Shown piece after piece: positions 24,366-37,724 of a stretch of DNA of 64,000 nucleotides. Position numbers and translations under genes: made by a program. The notes beneath the pieces were generated by a model that saw nothing but the letters and a program-made list of their open reading frames with translations, had not been told where the DNA came from and made no database searches. Positions within the stretch are counted from its first letter, which is position 1. Each line of letters begins with the position of its first letter. The stretch comes from Oppiella nova (Eukaryota; Arthropoda; Arachnida; Sarcoptiformes; Oppiidae): assembly GCA_905397405.1 (NCBI GenBank), contig CAJPVJ010000012.1, positions 30,004 through 94,003 of the forward strand, read 5' to 3'.

Positions 24366-26088
24366 TTAGTGAGAAAATATGCAGCTTTTGGTCTTTGGCT
24401 GTACTTTTACAGCGTATATGAGAGACAACTGAGAGCGTGAAAGGCTGTCTTTTTCTGTCAATATAAATGATATTGCAATGGATTCTGGTGCTGACCATCC
24501 GGTGCTATAACTGCCAAACATAACAATAACAGTAGTAGAGATCGCCTGGAGGTTCAACAATATAAATGGAAAGTTATAGTCAGTCGCCCACAACTCATGC
24601 ATAGTGTGGTGTTTAATAAATAACATTGCATTGCAGTCATAGGGATAGCCATACGGAGCGCACAGATAGTAGACATGCATAGAGAGTGATGCGGTTCATG
24701 CCGTTCATGCCGTTCATGCCGTACACACCGTTCACACCGTAAACATCACAAACACCACACATTCAATACATTCAAGACATTCACTGATTCCCTAATTCTC
24801 AGACAATTGTGAACAGTATTGAAATGCAAAGACATAACACACACACATACTGTACATATAGCGCCGTTGGTGTGTAGGCCTGTTGAGCACAGAGAGCACC
24901 CTATCATTTTCGTTACGCTTGATATAATAAAAGTAAGATTGTAAATCAGTACCGGGCCCTTTATGTCCCCCTTTAACTGCCTATTTTATGGCCGGCCATA
25001 AAACTAACTGCTTTTGCCAACTCTTGAGGCAGTAATGCAGTAGAATTATGGCAGTTGTTCACTGATACCATACCAGTGCTATTTTATGGCTAATGGGAGG
25101 GAAGCCTATGTTTGACAGTACCAGCAGAGGTGGTTCCAACCAAATTTACAACCGTCTGAAGATCAGTGAAAAAGGCCTCTGCGCTCCAGAACTCGACATT
25201 TCACGTCCAGATACTCATCGGTGTACTTGTCTACCAGTGCTCTTACACAACATCAACAACACATTCACCACTACATCGCCTAACCATCACTACATCAACA
25301 GCCAAAACAACGCAACCCAAGCAACGCCATGACAGACGCCGCGAGACCACGTTTGGACAGGTAGGCCGAGTAGGCCGAGTAGGCCTGACACGGGCGGACA
25401 TGGAGAACAAGTGAGTGGACTTACTTTGGCCGACGTGCACTTTCCTCATCCATGGGTAGATGTGCGGCGGGTTTTGCGAGCCGTAAGTGCCATTCTTGCC
25501 CTGTCCTCCATTGGCTCCATTTCCTTGTGAATTGTTTTGAGCTGTGTTCGCACCGGTAGGTTGTGGTACGTTCTGTTGGGAGCCGGCAGATGACCGCTGC
25601 GGTGGCGAGGCTCTGGGTTCGGGTGATTGTCCGGCGCCACCGCTGGATGTGCTGAGATCTTGAGGCGAAGAGGCCGAGTCGACGGCGTACTTGCAGCTCG
25701 AGGGAGAGGTGGGCGTCCGGGAGGGCAGTATGGGCTGAGTGGAGCTGTGGTGACTGAGCCTCGACTGGACTACGGCCTGAGCTGTCGATTGCGAACACGA
25801 ATTACTCGAATAGGGATGAAGTTCTCTGTGATGTGTGGATACGTGCGGATGACTCGAGTGATGATGACTGCTGTGATGGTCGCCGTTCTGCAGGTACGCC
25901 GAGTAGGCATTGGCGGGGGATGTCGGCTGAGCCGTGGCCGCCGTCACGGCGTTGTTGGCGGCGGTGGCGTAACAGTTGTTGTAGACCTGCGGCGTGTAGT
26001 AGTCGGGCGGTGTCTGTGCCGAGTCGGGCCCCGGTCTGGGCTGACCGTAGCACGAGGTCAGGGAATTGACGAACTGGTATGAGCTCAT
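22414..26088 (-). CDS. Scr: Sex combs reduced (Hox5) homeodomain transcription factor, two exons
   Basis: A nuclear transcription factor that patterns the segment behind Dfd. Exon 1 is 26088-25425 and exon 2 is 22706-22414, joined in phase 1 (donor GTAAGT, acceptor ATTCAG). The protein has 318 residues and starts [16 protein letters not shown], the Scr N-terminus; an in-frame Met eight codons upstream is not conserved. A low-complexity Ser/His/Ala/Gln region follows. The [10 protein letters not shown] hexapeptide (YPWM 211-214) leads to [20 protein letters not shown] and the homeodomain at 230-289, with Gln at position 50. The KKEHKM end of the homeodomain is typical of Scr. Stop TGA at 22416-22414. 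The intron next to exon 2 is corrupted: an N lies 8 bp before the exon, and two partial copies of the exon follow. Exon 2 as written is complete, so the protein call is secure, but the true intron length is not. Confidence 0.97.
22714..22714. other. Single-N assembly join
   Basis: The 132 bases to its left (22582-22713) are repeated exactly to its right (22715-22846), the pattern left by two overlapping contigs placed end to end. Confidence 0.9.
22715..22839 (-). pseudogene. Partial copy of Scr homeobox exon (copy 2)
   Basis: Repeats the first 125 nt of Scr exon 2, from the splice acceptor through the residues RRRRIEI, then ends at the N. It lacks recognition helix 3 and a stop codon. The acceptor ATTCAG is preserved. 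Taken literally, splicing from exon 1 into it would give a truncated homeodomain. It is most likely the overlap end of a contig rather than a true gene fragment. Confidence 0.85.
22720..23329. repeat. Tandem ~610-bp unit 1
   Basis: Includes partial exon copy 2 plus adjoining intron. It matches 23331-23934 with about eight substitutions in about 480 bp and one 6-bp length difference (CTATGT repeated once more here), up to 23201. After that point the match changes to a straight complement. Confidence 0.9.
23202..23329. other. 128-bp block equal to the unreversed complement of 23807-23934
   Basis: Base n here pairs with base n+605, in the same 5'-to-3' direction, at all 128 positions. For example CTAGTGAGTTGTGAGCTC here faces GATCACTCAACACTCGAG there. 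Before 23202 the same two units are directly alike. The block ends one base before the next unit begins. This is a complement without reversal. Confidence 0.97.
23331..23450 (-). pseudogene. Partial copy of Scr homeobox exon (copy 3)
   Basis: Repeats the first 120 nt of Scr exon 2, from the acceptor to the RRRR of the homeodomain, with identical bases. It has no helix 3. It continues into normal-looking intron through 23934 and on towards exon 1, so it is the copy that is contiguous with exon 1. Confidence 0.85.
23331..23934. repeat. Tandem ~604-bp unit 2
   Basis: Second unit of the tandem pair. Its last 128 bases are the template of the straight-complement block. The divergence from unit 1 is of the size expected between two alleles. 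Confidence 0.9.
24328..24362. repeat. (CT)n microsatellite, 35 bp
   Basis: Pure run within the Scr intron. Confidence 0.95.
24693..24740. repeat. (CGTTCATGC)n minisatellite
   Basis: Three nine-base units, followed by two related CACACCGTT units. Confidence 0.85.
24984..25003. promoter_or_regulatory. Perfect 20-bp palindrome TTTTATGGCCGGCCATAAAA
   Basis: Two back-to-back TTTATGGCC half-sites around a GGCC/CCGG centre, in the Scr intron about 0.4 kb from exon 1. TTTATGG resembles Hox/Caudal-type binding sites. Another TTTTATGGC lies at about 25083, so the area may bind homeodomain proteins. Confidence 0.35.
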
Positions 26089-26460
26089 GGAGTGAGCCGA
26101 GTCTCTACCCAAGTAATTGTGCCCAATATTCCACGCAATTTTGATATATAAGATGAATTATGGCTGAGCCGAGCGTACTCTCCAGGAAACCTCCGGCACA
26201 CTTTAATAGCGCATTATACCATCCAAATGACTGCCTCCCTGGCCAACCACGTGACGCACCTACAGCCAATCCCCGTCACGCCAACACCACTGTTGCCATA
26301 ACTTCGAGATGTAACTCACGATGGATTGAGTCTATGTGCCGATCGCTCTCTATGTTTATGTATGAGAGAGCGTGAGAGTCGAGAGAGTACACGGAGAGCA
26401 CAGAGAGTATGCGAGAGAGTATGCAGAGAGAGCGAGAGAGTGGATGAGAGAGCAGTGAAG
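26089..26460 (-). promoter_or_regulatory. Scr 5' UTR and proximal promoter region
   Basis: GC-richer DNA directly upstream of the Scr start. It holds a TATATAA-like run at about 26144-26150, a GGCCAACCACGTGAC cluster with a CACGTG E-box (26248-26253, 160 bp upstream of the ATG), CCAAT at about 26266, and from 26361 to 26455 a dense set of GAGAG pentamers, the core of the GAGA-factor site. The GGCCAACCA motif is shared with the Dfd upstream region. The transcription start is not fixed. Confidence 0.45.
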
Positions 26461-27099
26461 AACTCGTATTCTGTGAATGCTATCAATGCTATCAATACAA
26501 CAATAATAAGAATATCTTATAAATTACTGTTATTAATACAATACTAATACTATTAGTATTTTTATATTAGACGAACTATGCTTACAATCAAATCAACAAA
26601 AATCTTGCGATCGTCTCCACTCTAACTCTAATGAATAAATTTTTTACCAAAACATTAAAGTTGTTTCAAAAGTCCAAAACTATTATAATTGGCAGTAATG
26701 GTAATGATGTCGATGGAGACAATGATGACTAAATATATAATTATTTCATACAATTAGCACAAAATACTATTAACTTCTTTGAAATTGAGAAAAAATATTA
26801 TTTATTTTTCTTTTAATATTTTCTTTTTGAGTCTTTCGTTTTGAAGAAAAGGAAAAACAATTCACTAAAAGAAATAACTTAAAAAATAACAGAAAAAATA
26901 ATTTTTACGAATCGTATAATTTTTGTGAAATTATAAATAAATTTAAGACGAGTTGAGTTGAGAATTGTTGGCAATTATACGAGTGAAGCGTTTTTTGAAC
27001 TGAACTCAAACGCTGTTGTACTGTAAACACAGAATTGAAAAACTTATAGTTTGTATAAATTCTTAGCGAATAAATTGAGTCAAAATTCACTTTTTTGAC

Positions 27100-27850
27100 G
27101 GCTTGTATATATTTTGCAGGTTTTTGACAAACTCTAGAAATGTGAGCCTTCAGTACACGAGTGAAGATCGGATCTGATGTGTTCTCATAGTTTACGGGAT
27201 CTGATATTGTATAACAAGACGTGGAACAGCACCTCCTTCTTAGGTCCAGTCCAACCTCAACTTGAAGCTAAAATCCGTAGCTTTTTTGATGTCCCAAACT
27301 TTTTCCCCGATTCTGCTCTCTCTGGCGCCGAATGATATAACAACCACATTATCATTTACCCCCTCCTCTCCCCATTTATATCTGCCAGACGAGACTCAGG
27401 CTCAAGAGGCACACCAAGAATTCTTATGCGCTTCTCAGTGCCACCAGATCTGCCAACACAGCGCATGGATCAGTTGGTTCATGAGGTTCTGTCGGTTCGC
27501 AATATGAATCAAACAAACATCAACATATGAACGCCATCGCCGGCACTGACACTCGCCAAACGCCATCCAGTCTTCACCTGATTTGCTTCCGATCCAAACA
27601 ATATATTTGTCAATCCATTCACTGTCAGTGCAATAGTTGTTGTTTTGTTTCGTTTGTTTGTTTTGCTTTGTTTTCTATCCAGTGTTTCGCAGACAGTCAG
27701 ATAGGGATTCAGAACAACGCTTTCATTATAGCCATTATAGCAGCAAACCATTCATTGACAGCTTTAGCTATATTTGTAAGTTTGTCGCACTCATACCCGA
27801 GCCCTGTGCCTGTGTTTGCGATAATCAGAAAGTGAGTAATAGTGAGTGCG
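27100..27850. other. GC-richer block without known gene
   Basis: About 40-45% GC, unlike its flanks. Open frames of 80-100 codons occur on both strands, none with a recognisable domain. Candidate enhancer or untranslated exon. Confidence 0.25.
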
Positions 27851-27872
27851 AGAGAGAGAGAGAGAGAGAGAG
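27850..27872. repeat. (GA)n microsatellite, 23 bp
   Basis: Pure run closing the 27-kb block. Confidence 0.95.
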
Positions 27873-28121
27873 CGAACTGAGTGTGTTGTTCATAGAGGAA
27901 AGTAGAGCCAATGCATAATTAATGAGAGAAACAGAGAGTAAGTTTGATATAATGGTTAAATGGAGTTACTTTCAGTCCTTCCAGTGATCTGACGCTTTAT
28001 TCATGGATTGGCACTCACTATAAGACTCTGTTAGCCCTAATCGTCTCACAATCGTTTTTGAAAGAAATTTTACTCTTATATAAAAACTTATTTTTCAAGT
28101 ATTACTTATGCGTGTCTTTTT

Positions 28122-28172
28122 CTGTGTGTGTGTGTCTCTCTCTCTCACTCTCTCTCTCTCTCTCTCTCTCTC
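28122..28172. repeat. (GT)n-(CT)n compound microsatellite
   Basis: A short TG run passes into a CT run with one CAC interruption. Confidence 0.95.
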
Positions 28173-28539
28173 AAATTAATGGCATTAGTTTTTCTAATTA
28201 GTTTTACTACAATTTCTTCTTTTTCTTCTCAACTAATTAGACTCAGGGGTTCAGTCGGTCTATAGAAAAGTTGATCCATTTTTAGCATTCACTTCATTTG
28301 ATGCGATTTTGTAGATCAGAAAATATATTTTTCCCACTTTATCATAGACTCAAACCATTGCACTGTCTGTCATATTATTTAACTCAAAGTGTTTGAACGT
28401 ACACTTAATTTCGTTTAAGTGTAGAATCTATTTACCAGTACTTTATTTTTACTTATTTTGTTGTCCATCAAAACTAATAACATTATGTGTACATTACTAT
28501 ACAATTCTCTCTTTACTACAAACTGCCATAACTATGGAG

Positions 28540-28540
<1 letters not shown>

Positions 28541-28580
<40 letters not shown>
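28541..28580. repeat. (GA)n microsatellite, 40 bp
   Basis: Pure run. Confidence 0.95.
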
Positions 28581-28584
<4 letters not shown>

Positions 28585-29280
28585 AAATAACTCATAACTA
28601 GACTCATATGCTCTCTCTAAGTAAGCCTTTATTAAAAAGTAGAGAAACTTTTCTCTTAAGATTGATGACAGTGACCATACGAGCGCATGGTGTCGGTTCC
28701 CACCACACGTGCAAATATTTTCTACCAATACATACAGTACTGTCGAAATGGAGTTCCCAAACATTCTGTATAGACTTGAGAGCAGAAACAACTTTTTCAA
28801 AACATAATTTTCATTTTATGTCATTATTTTGTTGATCGCTTGCATGCAATCTATGGCTAAATGACCGAAAGTTTGCGCTGTCTTTGTATATGTTTTAATA
28901 GTTGTTTGAAATATAGTTGAGTTGACATTATTTGATGCCTAAACACACAAAAATTCACATCTCTCTAAAATTGTCCGAACAATGAGTATATTTGAGCGTT
29001 AAAAATGTCTAAACTTCAGTGCATTTCTATAATACAATTATTTAGTCTTCTGTTTTAAGGCTAAAAATAGTATAATTCAGTAGATTTTTTGCCGTTTTTA
29101 TGTTAACATAACAGGGCTGGGAGTATATGTTTTTCTTTGCGATGTTTGAGCACAAAGTTGATAGAAATCGCTTTTTTGAGCAAAAAATTCATTCGTATTT
29201 TTAGTGCATTTATAAAAACAGAAATGCTGTCAAAAATCCATATTTTTATTTCATGTCAAATAAGTGAATGAGAGTTAGAG

Positions 29281-29303
29281 GAGAGGGAGAGAGAGAGAGA
29301 GAG
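29281..29303. repeat. (GA)n microsatellite, 23 bp
   Basis: Nearly pure run with one GGG interruption. Confidence 0.9.
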
Positions 29304-29883
29304 CAATGAATAGAGTGAATGTGTGTGAGAGAGAATAGGTGTTACACCACAACTAGCCGTACACTATATAGTATATACTGACTGTTTTAAACACATCGTA
29401 TGCATCAATGAGAGAGATTATGCACCAATATTGTAGTCGACTTTTTATTTCACTATGATATGTGTCTCATAGAGTCTCGAAAGTGTGGCTCACAATTGTG
29501 TCCATCATTATTATATGGAAGGGAAACAGTCTTTCAGTGTTTCAGTCTTTGCTGTGCACTCAGTCTCTCTCCTATTACTGACTCACATCTGCTTTTATGC
29601 TTAACTTATATACACTGTATTTCATGTATTCTATGCGCGCCATAGCTATTCCAGTGCCAATAGAACTGGTATTTCAATGTTATATTCTATTGTATATACT
29701 GTTGAACTTCAAAGCAAACAACCTCTAAATGCAACAAAATTTGTAAAATACTAAATAAAAGTTTAGATATCATCGCAACAATTATAATACTTTCGTAGCG
29801 CACTGAATACAATGCAAATAATATGGATGTGCTATATATGAAAAAAGTCTACACAAGACATTAGGGGAGAAAAATATACAATC

Positions 29884-29886
<3 letters not shown>

Positions 29887-29923
<37 letters not shown>
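29887..29923. repeat. (GA)n microsatellite, 37 bp
   Basis: Pure run. Confidence 0.95.
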
Positions 29924-29926
<3 letters not shown>

Positions 29927-32433
29927 CATTGCATTGCCTTTAGTCAACAAACTATAAAACATCTATTCATCAAAGCATGAAATACTTTTGCGACTATAAA
30001 TCGATATTATATTAGTGTATATTTGTGTGTCTTTTTTCTCTCCAATAATATCAATGTTAATACTATATTGGAAAACAAGAATCAATAATTAATTACAGCA
30101 ACACCTGTAGTACTAGCCCTGCATTGACGACGACTAACTAATACACTGTATTTGGCTAATACAGTAAATGTATTAAAATTTGAACGCATTATAAGTTATC
30201 GTTGATATCAACTGAAAACATACGACATGAATGAGTGGCGGCTGTGAATGCGGTGCCACTACTGACTACTGATACACAAACACTACTGAATTTAGAGAGA
30301 CTGTAGTTTGAGCGTTGGATGTATGTATGGATGTATGGATGTACAGCCAGAGTAGTACTCACTGAATGGTAATATCCCTGGAGAGGAGGATGAATGTGTA
30401 ATCTTGCATAAAGGGGTGCCGAGTATCCATACTCTTAGTCTATGCATTCATGGCATCAACTTTTATACAATATATAATATATGACTTACTTCTTATTTAT
30501 CACTCAGCGCTAGTAATCATTGGATTTACAAATAAACTTCTCTTGTCTTGTCTTTTGCTTCTTTTGTTTAGTTTTGTTTTCCTTTTTCTCATTCTTTCCA
30601 ATAAATTATTACATTTTTTGCGTCGAGTTATTAAATTGAAAACAATAATCATAATACAAATATAATGGCTATAAAAGTAAGTAAAACACAAAACATTCAC
30701 ATAATAATGATGGTAATAATTGAATTTCTATATCATATGGTAATAAATATATTTTACAATAATTTTTAATACATACAATTACATGAAGTTATGCCACAAT
30801 TAAATATATTTTTAAACTTAAAATGTATGGAATATCATATTAAATGGTGTAATAATTGAAATGATAAGACCCAACTTTTTACTTATACTTATATAACTAA
30901 TAAATTATTTATAGTGAATACAAGTTCATATTCATATTTAACTTTTTATATATAAATTTGTATAAATAGTATTTGATATAATAATTTAATAATACAATAG
31001 TGTATAAGTTCTCCTGAGAATCTTATTCATGTTAGAATACAATCAAATAAATTTCTAAATAATTTTGATTTGTTGTTATAATAATTAGGAAAAACCACCG
31101 AAATTACTTTTATAAAGTATTTAGTTAAGTTAGTGTATTTGGGCATCCTTGACGCTACAGTACAGTATATAGTGCTATTAATAACATAATGACTTTGTTA
31201 TGTTGTCATTACTTATATTTTGTTGAGATCTAAGCGATTAAAGATCACAAAAGCTTTCCATACAATCATTCATTGGATTCATTCATTGGTCTAATTTTGA
31301 CAATCAGTTCACTTGTTTCAGAAAATATATGAATATATCGGACGAAAAAAGTTTTGGGAATTTTCTTAATGGAATGTTTGGTTAACTCTATTTGTACTTA
31401 ACATGCATTGCATTTATTGGTGAATTTGGTTACGATTGGGAACGAAAGTCTGTGTTCAATACCACTATATATATAATATTCTGTGAATAGCAGTGTTATT
31501 GAACAATACAAGCAAATACAATATCTTTGATATAAACTGCAGCACATATTATGGCTTTTAAAGAGAAATTACATTTTTTATTCGTGTTATAACGAGTGCC
31601 ACTAAATATTCAAAAAGCAATTTAAAAATTGGTTACGTTATGAGAAACTCTTTTTTGATTTATAGATACGATAACTCTCTTTGGCATTGAATTCAACGAA
31701 ATAAGAGAAGAAAATATTTACATTGAATTAAAATATAATAATAAATGCAAAAAATACTCAATTTTTCTAACTAAATATAAATTATATAAGAATTGCACAC
31801 AATTTTTCAGTTCTCTAGTAAAACCCGTAAAAATATATCATTGAGTGATAGCTTTATTAATATATGAAAAGAATCTAATAGTGAATACTGTGTTACTTAT
31901 AATTGAAATGACAACCGATAGCTCTCTCACAATATAATAACTAAATTCAATGTTAAGAGACAAACACCTGAAAGAGCTCTCTGTGCACCCGATCCAGAGA
32001 TAAGGGCTGCAGGCTGACCATTTATACGCTTTTACCGTTTATATGACATGCCATAAAAGGGTCTAGAGCAAGTAAACTCTTTCGGTGCTATAAATTAATC
32101 AAAAGTGAAGCCCATCTGTTGTTACTGAAGCCATACACAGCTCCCAGTCATTGCAGACCATCACTCGCTTCAATGATAGACAATAGTTTGGGTTTGGGTT
32201 TGTGTTCACTATAGTTATAGTATGTGTAGACAATTGAGTGCCAATACTTGCAATCACTAATAGATCATCATATTTGATATTTGAAAATAACTCTTATTTT
32301 TAACACATATTTCATTGACAAATAACTTAATAATAATTCACATCTTTCTCTGTAATTATATTAATCTTAATCTGAATATTTATATTAAAAATCATTTGTT
32401 TGGTTAATAAAAACTATTTGTTTGTCTAAATGT

Positions 32434-34114
<1,681 letters not shown>

Positions 34115-34510
34115 CACGAAATGGTGAGACAATCACTTGGGATGAGTGTTGAGAAGAGGAAGAGGATGTGTTGAACTGTACGGTGTGTACAGCTCTTGGA
34201 GTAGAGATGAGTGTGGAGTGAAGTATAACTCTCAATACGGTATGAGTTATCGGTGAATGCAATAACAAGTTGTATGAATGTATGAGTTGTATGTGTTATG
34301 GATGTATGTATGGATGTACGCAAAAGAGCCGCAATGAATGATTTGTGTGATTCCCCCCGACCTCTGTCTATGCTTTTCACGTTACAGTCGTTGGCGAGGA
34401 GACCATAAGCGGTCGGTCATAATGACATGGAGTATCACGTGATGCCTGAACTGCGAACCAATAGCTTTCTCGTGATGACCGGCTGTCTGTCTGTTGCCTT
34501 TTGATGAATA
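34115..34510 (-). promoter_or_regulatory. ftz 5' UTR and proximal promoter region
   Basis: GC-richer upstream DNA with a CACGTG E-box (34436-34441, 322 bp upstream of the start), CCAAT at about 34459, and a tandem of ATGTATGG-type repeats at 34270-34320. The core promoter is not identified. Confidence 0.4.
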
Positions 34511-35486
34511 ACTTTTCTTACGATAGCTTTTCAATTGTCGACTCAAAAGCTATATATGAATGCAAACCCTTTGACCACCTGCGGGGCCATTCCTCATATC
34601 CGGATAAATATATTCAAACCAAAGGTACAAATAATGTCCAGAAACGAGATTTTGCAAAACTGTTTGCAATTCAGCTCTAAAGCCATACAGAGAGGCAGAG
34701 AGTGTCGGAGCGGTTGCGGAGCTCAGGACAGTTCACATCAGTCGACAGTTGAATAGCAGTTCACGTATGAGAACAGCTACTCGTAACCAAAAACTCACGA
34801 AAAGCACAACAAATGAAAAATGTTTGTTTGGAAAAAACTTTTTTTATTCGTCAAACATAACAGATATGAATGTGTATTAGAAATGAGTTGTGTTTGGCAT
34901 TCGTAGCAATGTTTTATTGACAGAACACTAATAATATAACAATAATGATAAGAATGATAAGAAGGCACTGGAAATATACAAAAAACAATTGCAATGCAAT
35001 TGAGGCAAAGGTGGAGCGGGGGAAGTGTTCGACACCGAAACCAATTACAAACCAACCAATATAGAGGGGACGTCCCTTTGCAGGTGGACCTACAGAAATC
35101 ATAGTAAAGATGATGTGATGATGAATGTGCCGTTTATTGCATGTCTCCTATTCTCTCAATACATGATCTCAACAATTGTAGCACTGCTTCAGAACAACTC
35201 ACCACTCATTGCACCAGTTGTTCACCAGATCTCCAATTCATATCATATGTTCTCAAATCAACACAAATCAGCTCCCATTCCATACAACCACTGCTCCAAC
35301 CACTCAACGCTCACGAACACTCTACAGTACTATACTTCACAACAATTAACAACACTTTAGTTCACAATCGAAATAAAGTTTAAATAAAGAGTTAACACAT
35401 CTCTTCATCTTTTACCACAATTGCAGCTTAAGTCCTAATACTTTGCTCTCAATGTGTGCTATGAATCTAACAGTAAAGATACATTG

Positions 35487-35489
<3 letters not shown>

Positions 35490-35518
<29 letters not shown>
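35490..35518. repeat. (GA)n microsatellite, 29 bp
   Basis: Pure run. Confidence 0.95.
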
Positions 35519-35520
<2 letters not shown>

Positions 35521-35884
35521 TGGGAGGGGAGCTCACGTACAGCAATAAAATAAAGCACAAGACATGAGAGAGAATTGGTTTAGATGTCGATTGTTAGGGT
35601 AAAGAAATGACCCTCTTTTTGATCTTTCATGCTCTTTATTAATAGTGAATTGGATAACTTTGGACAATAGATTTATGTGTAAAATAAACATGATTAACAA
35701 TTATTATTAGAGACCCTCTCTTACATCCCTGTGCCTAACGTTTAGCGGTTTAAGGATAATAATCTTAATGCCAGTGTTGACACAACAGATAAAAATCAAT
35801 GAATTGTCTGTTTTTTGGGCAAAAATATAAAAAAATATTTTATTATCGAGAGGAAATCTTTGAGACTTTTGTGCGAGTCCTGCA

Positions 35885-35911
35885 TTCTCTCTCTCTCTCT
35901 CTCTCTCTCTC
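35885..35911. repeat. (CT)n microsatellite, 27 bp
   Basis: Pure run. Confidence 0.95.
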
Positions 35912-36449
35912 CTTCTCTTTCAATCAGATTCACATTTTTGTGAAGCTGTTTGACAGTGAGTTATAGCGAATGCCTGAATTGCAATCTCATACGAGGGACT
36001 GTATGCCTTCGGTGAGTGTTTGGTGCGTTTTCTTACAATCAAAATAATAGAGCTTTTATGGTGTGACTCCCCCTTAAAGTGCTAATCGCTAATGCATTAA
36101 GAGTGAGGAGAGAAGAGAGTAGAGCCGATGCGACCAAACATCACAACATCGCGAATTAGGTGCAGCTATGCTTTGGATGAAGTGTTGACATTGCGCTCAA
36201 ATCCAATGTTTTTTAGTCTACTTTCTATACACTTTGGATGGACTGGTTTGGAAGATGTGGTGCAATACCAGTGCTGTCTGAATGCTAAACCAATAGCAGG
36301 AAGTGAATGGCGAAGATTACATAGCATTGCATTGCTTTCCACTCGCTTTCCAATCATTTATATTCGTTCGACACATGAATCCATTGGGGGTTCGGGAGCG
36401 CATTGCCAGCAGATTAAACATTATATGATTGATCGAAGTGCGAGCCCTG

Positions 36450-36530
36450 CCTGTATGTGCCGTATATGCCTGTCTGCCTGTGCCCGTCTATGTGCCTGTG
36501 CCTATGCTGATGCCTATGCCTGGCTGTGCA
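36450..36530. repeat. TGCCTRTG-type minisatellite
   Basis: Degenerate repeats of TGCCTGT and TGCCTATG, about ten units. It accounts for the Cys/Ala-rich part of the 162-codon open frame here. Confidence 0.7.
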
Positions 36531-37510
36531 TTCATGGATTGCTGAGCATCAGTACAGCTGATGCAACCAACGATATCAAAAAGAGATTAAGTAAACGAAA
36601 TGGTGATGCCATGTGAGATGTGCACAGCCAAAGGCCTACATCACCCAAACCTCCTCGATATAACTCTATGAATCTATCGATACAGTCATGTAAAGTGTGT
36701 TCTCCACTGTCTTTCCTACCCCTCCCCTGTCTTCCACTGTATTCTCATTTTTAAATTAAATTTTTTGCTTACATTCATCTAATCTTCGGCGCATTATTTA
36801 CCCGCCAATGAATGCACCGTTAGATACAAGTGAACACTTCTGGCAGTCATCTCAGCCCAACCATCGCACACACACTGCACTACTGTTTCGTCTTTTATGA
36901 ACTACCAGTGCTCTCATATGCACTTCATCTATAAGTTATCGTCTTCTAATTGAAACAAAATTTGATACAAAAAAACAAATAAAACTTTTTTGCATTTAAA
37001 ATTCAAGCCTAATTTGAAAGGGTTAGATACAATTGGCTTCAACTGGTAGTAAATGGGAATAAAATGGCAAAACGAGTGTCACATTTAAGTAGGAAAGTGT
37101 CATTAAAAGGGGAAATGTATAGCAATAAAGATAAACGCAAAGTAATACACGCTATTTGCTTGTAGTGCCCATAGTTTACAGTCGACTCGAATATTTGAAT
37201 ATAACTTATAAACGCTACGTCTATGGCATAGTCTATGGCTTTCTCTATAACTTTGTTTATGACTCGATTCATAATTCTTTGAGCGTTGGGGTCCGACATA
37301 TTTTACTCAAAAACAATAACCCTTTCACTTTAAAAGTGTTTCAAAGTCAAACCAATAAGTGTTGGGTGCGGTACAGTCATTGGAGGGATAGTTTACAACA
37401 TTTTGTGTCCATTTATTTGTAGACATTGCAAATGAATCAAAGAATTGTAGACTATTTGCCACTAAATAAGATGTCCTCACGGCGTCCTACAAAGTGCTCT
37501 AACCAGAGGT

Positions 37511-37512
<2 letters not shown>

Positions 37513-37542
<30 letters not shown>
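37513..37542. repeat. (CT)n microsatellite, 30 bp
   Basis: Abuts the inverted repeat arm at 37541-37612. Confidence 0.95.
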
Positions 37543-37548
<6 letters not shown>

Positions 37549-37612
37549 TCACAACTATCATCAAAAGGCAGAAAACTTTGTTGTCATGGCGACAATATAT
37601 AAGTACAAACTT
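37541..37612 (+). repeat. 72-bp inverted repeat, arm 1
   Basis: Reverse complement of 39447-39518. It begins at the edge of the CT tract, and the partner begins at the edge of a GA tract. Confidence 0.9.
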
Positions 37613-37681
37613 ATAGCAAAGTAATAGTAGTTTTGATCGATTTTCTACGCTCTCACTACCACTTTAGCTCACTTTCACTTC

Positions 37682-37687
<6 letters not shown>

Positions 37688-37721
<34 letters not shown>
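37688..37721. repeat. (CT)n microsatellite, 34 bp
   Basis: Pure run. Confidence 0.95.

Positions 37722-37724
<3 letters not shown>

Larger units (their letters stand above)
22707..25424 (-). other. Scr intron as assembled
   Basis: 2718 bp as written, but it contains an N, two partial exon-2 copies, a tandem pair of about 610-bp units and a straight-complement block, so at least 0.6-0.7 kb is probably not real. The part from 23935 to 25424 appears ordinary. It includes a CT tract, a GTTCATGCC array and a perfect 20-bp palindrome. Confidence 0.75.
26461..32433. other. Scr-ftz intergenic region
   Basis: 6-kb spacer with no recognisable gene. It has seven GA/CT tracts, an AT-rich portion (30.65-31.9 kb) and a GC-richer block at 27.1-27.85 kb. 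A further GC-richer part at 31.97-32.17 kb, just downstream of ftz, includes CATGCCATAAAAG. Open frames up to about 100 codons exist in the 27-kb block but show no family resemblance. Confidence 0.65.

Noticed and set aside
25421-26082. Long frames on both strands over Scr exon 1
   Set aside because: Shadows of the real Scr frame; only the frame with the [10 protein letters not shown] start and the YPWM is real.
36128-36616. 162-codon open frame on the plus strand
   Set aside because: The longest frame outside the Hox genes, but part of its translation comes from a TGCC minisatellite and the rest has no recognisable domain. Chance is likely.
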